DNA of 64,000 nt from Theocolax elegans (taxonomy: Eukaryota; Arthropoda; Insecta; Hymenoptera; Cerocephalidae), in NCBI GenBank assembly GCA_026168455.1, contig CM047425.1, positions 98,211,580 to 98,275,579 on the forward strand. The letters are read 5' to 3'. Position numbers and translations under genes: made by a program. Under the pieces are notes generated by a model. It ran no database searches and had not been told where the DNA came from. It worked only from the letters and a program-made list of their open reading frames with translations. Shown one piece after another: positions 59,089-64,000 of this stretch. Position 1 is the first letter of the stretch; each line of letters opens with the position of its first letter.

Positions 59089-60870
59089 ATGCAGATCCGA
59101 ATAGAGTTTATACTTGTTTACATAGTACGTTTAATTATAAGTGAACGACAATCAAATGATTGGCATGATATTTTAAAATATCACTTGGTCGAAGATTTGA
59201 AACCACACGAAGTAGTATTCTATATCGATTACTTCGATAATGTACGTTCACTGAATTTAACAAATGTAATTAAAGTTATAGCCGCAGCTATTCCAGTGGT
59301 GATTATTGAAATGAAAAATGGACTAATTTTTAATGACAATAACGCTACATTAAATATATTTATGGACTATAATAATTCGTCTCTAAATAATCATTCGAAT
59401 TACATTATTGATTTTTTTGTTCAACGACAAAATTTAAGTATGTATCGGTCCAAGAATTTATGGATATCATTGAGCACGGAATTAGTACTTAAAGAACATT
59501 TCGAATCATCATTGAAGAAAGCTTGGTCAAATAATATTTTAGATTATTCGATAATTGACATTAAATTAAATAGTGGTGTACCTATTCTTTATCATTATAA
59601 CCCATTTTATAGTAATTTTAGCAGAATTACATTGTCTATTGAAACTACAATATTTCCAAAAAAACTAAGAAATGTAAATAAATATTTATTCAAAGTATTT
59701 GTCTACAATATGGAATACTTAAGTGTGGAGAAAAATGAAACTGATGTAACTTCAGTTAAGTTACATGACGATTTTTTCTTTCCTTTACTAAACATTAGTT
59801 TAACAATAATCAATTTTGACATTAAATATGTAACGGGTGATGACAACAGTTCAACGTTAAGAGGGTTACAAGAAAGTGCATCGAAATATTTGAAAATGGG
59901 TAATGCAAATGCTTTAATGCTACCAATGCCACTGAGTCTTCGATTGTCTGAAACAACGCATGTTGTTAATGAATATGAAACAGGAAGATACGTAGCCATT
60001 GTACCAATTTTATCAGATCGTAAATTAAATCTTCTTTTCACAATATGCATTGAACTACTAATGATTATATTGACAGTTAGTATTTGTCTTTATGTATTAT
60101 TTTTATTTAAATTGGTTAGTCAAAAGTTTCATTTTATCAGTATTATTCGTTTAGTATTTGGTGCGGTTATTTCCGGTAATCTACATAAATCACGCGATCG
60201 TATTATATTTATAAGTTTGATTTTTATGTCTATGAAATATTCGACGGAGTTTTATTCAAAATTTCTTGGTATTAAAATAATTAACGACGAAAAGGCTTTT
60301 GATACGATTAGCGAGATCGACAATTCGAACTATCAATCTTACGTTAATGGAAGAGTGTTTAATGTGGTGTTTGGAAATTACGAAAATCCATCTATTAAAA
60401 ATATAATGAAACGAACGATTAAAACAGAAAATATTAGTACATCCTGCATAATAAAACTAATAGATCGTAGTGATTTAATTTGTATTTTAATAGATTTAAA
60501 TGCCCGTGCAGCGGTGAAAAAATATTTAAATAAAAATGGTTTACCAGTTATGAAAATTGCAAAACCTGCTTTCGCATCTGAACTTATGATGATATTTTTC
60601 GAAAAGAACTCGCCGTATCTAGATAGGATTCAACAAGTTTTTCGTGAAATTTATGAATTTGGTTTCTGGCGTAAGTGGTACAAAATGCAAGAATTTAATT
60701 ATTTCAAGAAACATTTAGACACGGACATTACGAAAAATCTTATGGTTACAAAGTTTATGATTATGCTAATGATTGGATATGCTTTTTCTTTGTGTATTTT
60801 AGTTGCTGAACTTATGTTTAAACTTTTATGTTTGAAATTCACTTTTTTACGTAATTTATTAAAATATTAA
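59089..60870 (+). CDS. Divergent ionotropic receptor (IR), single exon
   Basis: 593 residues in one uninterrupted frame. The architecture is that of insect ionotropic receptors (variant glutamate-receptor ligand-gated channels): a hydrophobic start like a signal peptide (about 1-18), a poorly conserved extracellular N-terminal half with several N-glycosylation sequons, and a first transmembrane helix at about 314-342. A pore-loop-like segment (FHFISIIRLVFGAVISGN) and a third helix (about 371-395) follow, then the S2 region with the IR-typical SPYLDRIQQVFREIYEFGFW and W (about 507-530), and a last helix at about 548-580. Canonical glutamate-contacting residues are not evident, as in most divergent IRs. 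Likely a dendritic chemosensory (taste or smell) subunit working with a co-receptor; ligand unknown. The start at 59,089 is the first ATG of the frame and precedes the hydrophobic stretch. Confidence 0.88.
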   Translation: MQIRIEFILVYIVRLIISERQSNDWHDILKYHLVEDLKPHEVVFYIDYFDNVRSLNLTNVIKVIAAAIPVVIIEMKNGLIFNDNNATLNIFMDYNNSSLNNHSNYIIDFFVQRQNLSMYRSKNLWISLSTELVLKEHFESSLKKAWSNNILDYSIIDIKLNSGVPILYHYNPFYSNFSRITLSIETTIFPKKLRNVNKYLFKVFVYNMEYLSVEKNETDVTSVKLHDDFFFPLLNISLTIINFDIKYVTGDDNSSTLRGLQESASKYLKMGNANALMLPMPLSLRLSETTHVVNEYETGRYVAIVPILSDRKLNLLFTICIELLMIILTVSICLYVLFLFKLVSQKFHFISIIRLVFGAVISGNLHKSRDRIIFISLIFMSMKYSTEFYSKFLGIKIINDEKAFDTISEIDNSNYQSYVNGRVFNVVFGNYENPSIKNIMKRTIKTENISTSCIIKLIDRSDLICILIDLNARAAVKKYLNKNGLPVMKIAKPAFASELMMIFFEKNSPYLDRIQQVFREIYEFGFWRKWYKMQEFNYFKKHLDTDITKNLMVTKFMIMLMIGYAFSLCILVAELMFKLLCLKFTFLRNLLKY

Positions 60871-61141
60871 ACGTATATATATATATATATAAAATGCATT
60901 AAGAAGTACAAAAAGAATTATTTCATATTTAATTTTAATTATTATTTACACGCATAGGCAATGTACAGACATATACATGTAAATGTATAAAATAAATTAA
61001 TGTTTGACTTGTAATATAATATTTTTTGAAGCGATACGAAACTATAAAAGGACATTTTCAACTGAAATTATACATTACCTAAATCTCAGTGTTAAAATTA
61101 AATGAATAATACCAGTGTTGTAAAAATATTAGAACAATAAT
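60871..61141. other. Convergent 3' region between IR and minus-strand membrane protein
   Basis: Only 271 bp separate the two stop codons. A TA microsatellite (about 60,873-60,889) begins it and an AATAAA on the plus strand near 60,991 could end the IR transcript, so the 3' UTRs may overlap. Confidence 0.7.
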
Positions 61142-61847
61142 TTAAACACTTTCTGAAATTAATTTATCTTCGTCGTCTATCTTTTTAGGTGATCTACCAA
61201 ACTTACCAAATCTCCTATTTTTCCATTTAGGTTTATTAAATAACGTTTTTCTCTTTGAATTTGATTTTAAATCTGTCCGCTCTCGTTTTTTTAAACTGAA
61301 TTTGTCAATTATATTTCCGTATTTTGATTGTGCTATCGTTGTCTTACTTTTATTTGAAAATTTAGTCAAAGGATTTAGTAAACTCGTTTTAGATTTGGTA
61401 CTATCTTCTTTCTATAAGTAAAAATAAAATATGTACTTGTATTTTAAAAATGTAGGTAACCGTACATAAAATGTATATACCAGTGAATTATGATTATCTT
61501 GATCAACAAGTTGTTTATTATCATAATCATCTTTTCCTCTACTGTTCACGGTTTTCAGCTTTTTATACTTTGATTTTAAATCAATTCTATTAATAAAATT
61601 TCGTAAAGTTTAGTTTTCGAGGTAATTATGACTATACTGTTTAAGTTTTCGAAACAAGTTAACTTATTTATTTTTGAATGAACTAACTTTGATATTTTAA
61701 AAGAAACTGTGACAGCACATAGAGCTAATACTAAGAACAAAATAACAACCGATACAGCAACAAACGTTTCATTCGGCATCCATCCAAATAAAGGTTTCGT
61801 TAATTTATCCTCCATTAAATGCGTTCGCCAGTTGGGAGGTCCTATAA
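61142..61847 (-). CDS. TSP1/Ig membrane protein, transmembrane and cytoplasmic exons
   Basis: Exon 61,688-61,847 reads IGPPNWRTHLMEDKLTKPLF and then the membrane helix VAVSVVILFLVLALCAVTVS, with donor GTTAGT. Exons 61,481-61,586 (KIDLKSKYKKLKTVNSRGKD) and 61,142-61,411 (rich in Lys, Arg and Ser, with WKNRRFGKFGRSPKK) form a highly basic cytoplasmic tail that ends DDEDKLISESV. TAA lies at 61,144-61,142. The positive residues straight after the helix fit a type I orientation. Confidence 0.85.
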
Positions 61848-64000
61848 CTAAAATATACTTTTTTAATGACCGAACTACAGTATATTAAATATATTATATC
61901 AACCTTTGATCAACATAGCATTTGTAATCCATTCATATCCAAGATCATTTTGTTTGACCACACATTTCCATAATCCATTATGTGTATTATTAATTTTTGG
62001 AATGAAATCACTATTCACCTAGAAATTAATTTATTATTGTTTAAATTTATTTCTGTAAGCAACAACGTTATAACTTACAACTATGGGTAAAGTTGTTCCA
62101 TAATTTTTCCAAATTTTATTTTTTATAATCCATTGCACATTTAAATCTGAATATACGTATCCCAATACACTACAATGACAAATAAGCTGTAGTGGTAACG
62201 TTTGTCGAATTACAATCGACGGTTCATTCGGTAAAACTACTAACGAAACTATTTTGATAGTCATGTAAGTTTTGTCTACTCGATGTAATGTCATTGTGTA
62301 TACACCTGAATCGTTTAGTGTAGACTTTTTTATTACTAAAAAAAATTATGGTTAAAAAGTTATATAGACGATTCTCACAAAATTCTAGAAATTCGGCTTA
62401 TTAAAGTTGAAGTGTAGAATTAAAATATTTACTTATATCGAACTTTTTAAGTGTTTTTCTTCCTGGTTCGGTGTGTATAAAAATACCATTGTGAGACCAT
62501 TTTATTTCAGCATCAGGTGATTCTTTAGTGATTGCATCAATAATATCGGGATCGGAGAATATTGTTGTTCTTTTTCCTTCTACTACCTTTAATGCCGTAT
62601 AACTTCCCTTTATTCTACGTTTTATGGCTTTAATCGTATCTGCGTCAATTAAACGTCGAGTTACATCATTGTTGTTCAGAAACTACCTTTTATGAATTAC
62701 CTTCCGTTATATCCCCACAGATGATAGTATTACAACGACCGTTCATAACGCTAGGTCCTAAACAAGACTCTCCTCTGACGTTCGGTTCTGGTGAATTGCA
62801 AAGCCTTTTCCTCGTACCAATACCACCGTTGCAACTGACGCTACAAGCCCATGGTCCCCATTCCGACCAGCCTCCGTCTCGTGCTTCTCCATCAATCTCT
62901 TGGTCGATAAAAGACTTGAGCAATATTTAATCAGATATTTAAAGTAATCCGTTTAAAGATTAAATTTACCTGTTGGAATACAATTGGTAGCCCATGTAGC
63001 CCATCCACCAGGATCGACAGCTACTGAGAAGTAGTAAAAAAGGAGGGGATCGGTGTGTTCGTAACTGAATACCACAGATTCGTTACGGAATACCAATATT
63101 GTATTGTCGTGCCATCTGTAAAAGCAATTATATCATTTTTTCAGAATAAATATTTCAACGGATACGTTATTCAAATTTGGAGATCAAGTTTTACAAGTAA
63201 AGCAATTACTTAATTGTTACATTAGTCCATGAATGTGTATTAAATATTGGTCCTTCGATTTTTTGTTTGAAAAGGATATTAATCTCAGGATGTTGGTTTT
63301 TTAAAAAATAGATCCAACTAGTATCTTCACCTAGAGTAAACCCATAGTACCTAAATAAAAAAAACTAATTAACCAAACGTACAAATCGAAAGCGTCTCGT
63401 TATAATACTCTTATAACGCTTACTCAGCTGTTGCTGGTAGTAGTAAGAGAGGAACTAAAACTACACCTTTTGCTCGTATCATAATTTGTAATTTATCAGG
63501 ATTAGGTGTTTCTTTTAAATGCCAAGCAGAAATAGGAAATATTCGTGTAAACCGTCTAGTTTTCGTATTTTCTATGTGACATCCTGCATAAGGTGCATAC
63601 ACTTATATAAATAAATAAATTTTAAGATACGTTGTAATTATTGATAAAACTATACGATGCATACTAGAATTGCAATCAAATGCAATACCAATCGTGTTGT
63701 TCAATTCGCTACTGTAACAGTAATATATCGGTAAAAAAGGTTTCTCCTGTTCAGGATTATGCCATTCGAATAATGGATTGGGAGCTCCTTGGTAATACAA
63801 TTCAATCTTTCCTCGTGGTATTCGCACGACAAAGCTACTCCATTTCCCCATGTATATCAAATGTGGTAATATTTTCTCGCTAACCAATTTTAAATCTTCG
63901 AAAAATTAGATAGTAATGGATAAAGTATTTCTTAGTTACATTTAAAACCGAGAAGACTAATTCGAGTTACCTTCACTTTCTGATTGATAATACAATAAAA
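61142..64000 (-). CDS. Membrane protein with FAMeT-like, TSP1 and two Ig-like domains, 5'-incomplete
   Basis: Gene span; twelve exons on the minus strand that join in phase (about 679 residues in the window): 63,971->64,000 (partial), 63,665-63,895, 63,424-63,601, 63,210-63,350, 62,970-63,115, 62,701-62,898, 62,433-62,639, 62,079-62,335, 61,904-62,018, 61,688-61,847, 61,481-61,586 and 61,142-61,411. Order of domains: an extracellular region like the FAMeT (farnesoic acid O-methyltransferase-like) fold, one thrombospondin type 1 repeat, two Ig-like domains, a single membrane helix and a Lys/Arg-rich cytoplasmic tail. All introns are short, about 60-110 bp, unlike those of kmr. The N-terminus, with any signal peptide, lies beyond the right edge. 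Function unknown; probably a cell-surface adhesion or recognition protein. I do not recognise a named orthologue. Confidence 0.8.
61904..62639 (-). CDS. TSP1/Ig membrane protein, two Ig-like domains
   Basis: Exon 62,433-62,639 begins DTIKAIKRRIKGSYTALKVV and carries a strand-C Trp (EIKWSHNG). Exon 62,079-62,335 supplies the strand-F motif LNDSGVYTMTL, closing the first Ig-like domain, and opens the second (LPLQLICHCSV, strand-C NVQWIIKNK). Exon 61,904-62,018 closes it with THNGLWKCVV. The first domain seems to lack the usual disulfide Cys pair; the second keeps it (LICHC / WKCVV). Confidence 0.78.
62701..62898 (-). CDS. TSP1/Ig membrane protein, thrombospondin type 1 repeat exon
   Basis: After acceptor CGACCAAG the exon reads EIDGEARDGGWSEWGPWACS and VSCNGGIGTRKRLCNSPEPN, then GESCLGP and GRCNTIICGD. 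It has the three spaced Trp (WSEWGPW), the CSVSCNGG turn, the R-x-R strand and six Cys of a group-1 type TSP1 repeat. WxxW is a C-mannosylation site and CxxSCxxG an O-fucosylation site in this family. The donor is GTAATT at 62,700, and the next intron is only 61 bp. Confidence 0.92.
62970..63350 (-). CDS. TSP1/Ig membrane protein, exons encoding the FAMeT-like segment
   Basis: Exon 63,210-63,350 reads YYGFTLGEDTSWIYFLKNQH and ends PIFNTHSWTNVTI; exon 62,970-63,115 reads WHDNTILVFRNESVVFSYEH and ends VDPGGWATWATNCIPT. A W-x-N-x-x-I-x-V core followed by a Gly-Trp rich end resembles the FAMeT/Methyltransf_FA domain, which despite its name is a non-catalytic beta-sandwich in many animal surface proteins. 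The match is by eye and could be another carbohydrate-binding sandwich fold. Sequons at NVT, NES and others suggest glycosylation. Confidence 0.6.
63424..63895 (-). CDS. TSP1/Ig membrane protein, exons encoding the N-terminal extracellular part
   Basis: Exon 63,665-63,895 follows the partial exon ending at 63,971 across a 75-bp intron and reads DLKLVSEKILPHLIYMGKWS and FVVRIPRGKIELYYQGAPNP, ending TIGIAFDCNS. Exon 63,424-63,601 then completes a Met codon and reads YAPYAGCHIENTKTRRFTRI, ending VVLVPLLLLPATA. Two Cys (one in each exon) may form a disulfide. The partial exon reads LLYYQSESE. The pattern of aromatic strands recalls a beta-sandwich. Confidence 0.75.

Overview
This window is nuclear DNA of an insect, most likely a hymenopteran (bee, wasp or ant). 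It is very AT-rich with small islands rich in GC and CpG, has spliceosomal introns with GT...AG ends, and carries an intronless divergent ionotropic-receptor gene of the kind expanded in insects. The species assignment is inference. No bacterial, plasmid, phage or CRISPR feature is present.

Layout. (1) Positions 1-19,979 hold no exon I can support; this is best read as a very large intron of the next gene, because the first recognisable exon is entered in mid-codon. (2) Positions 19,980-54,158, plus strand: the 3' two-thirds of one large gene, read here as 18 coding exons (about 1,222 residues) plus one 21-nt candidate microexon. The protein belongs to the PLEKHA4/5/6/7 family, whose fly member is kramer (kmr): a cortical scaffold of epithelial junctions and Wnt/planar-polarity signalling. 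Its PH domain must be encoded upstream of the window; what is here is the low-complexity middle, the coiled coils and the conserved C-terminal blocks. (3) Positions 57,994-58,508: a 515-bp palindrome with 250-bp arms that look perfectly complementary around a 15-nt loop. (4) Positions 59,089-60,870, plus strand: a single-exon divergent ionotropic receptor (putative chemosensory channel). (5) From 61,142 past the right edge, minus strand: a 12-exon, incomplete single-pass membrane protein with a FAMeT-like extracellular region, one thrombospondin type 1 repeat, two Ig-like domains, one membrane segment and a basic tail. Genes 4 and 5 are convergent, their stop codons 271 bp apart.

The exon chains were built by hand, by requiring phase agreement at every junction. 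Both chains stay in frame from the first exon to the stop, which is the main internal evidence that they are right. The kmr introns are long and contain several CpG-rich islands, three of which end in a good splice donor and could be internal first exons. They also contain several inverted-repeat elements, including two tRNA-derived copies facing each other. The three genes show no sign of acting together; they look like neighbours only.

The most unusual structures are the 515-bp palindrome, the inverted tRNA-derived pair at 18.4-19.1 kb, and the alternative-splicing signals in kmr (in-frame 21-nt microexon, tandem donors 12 nt apart, several possible C-termini).
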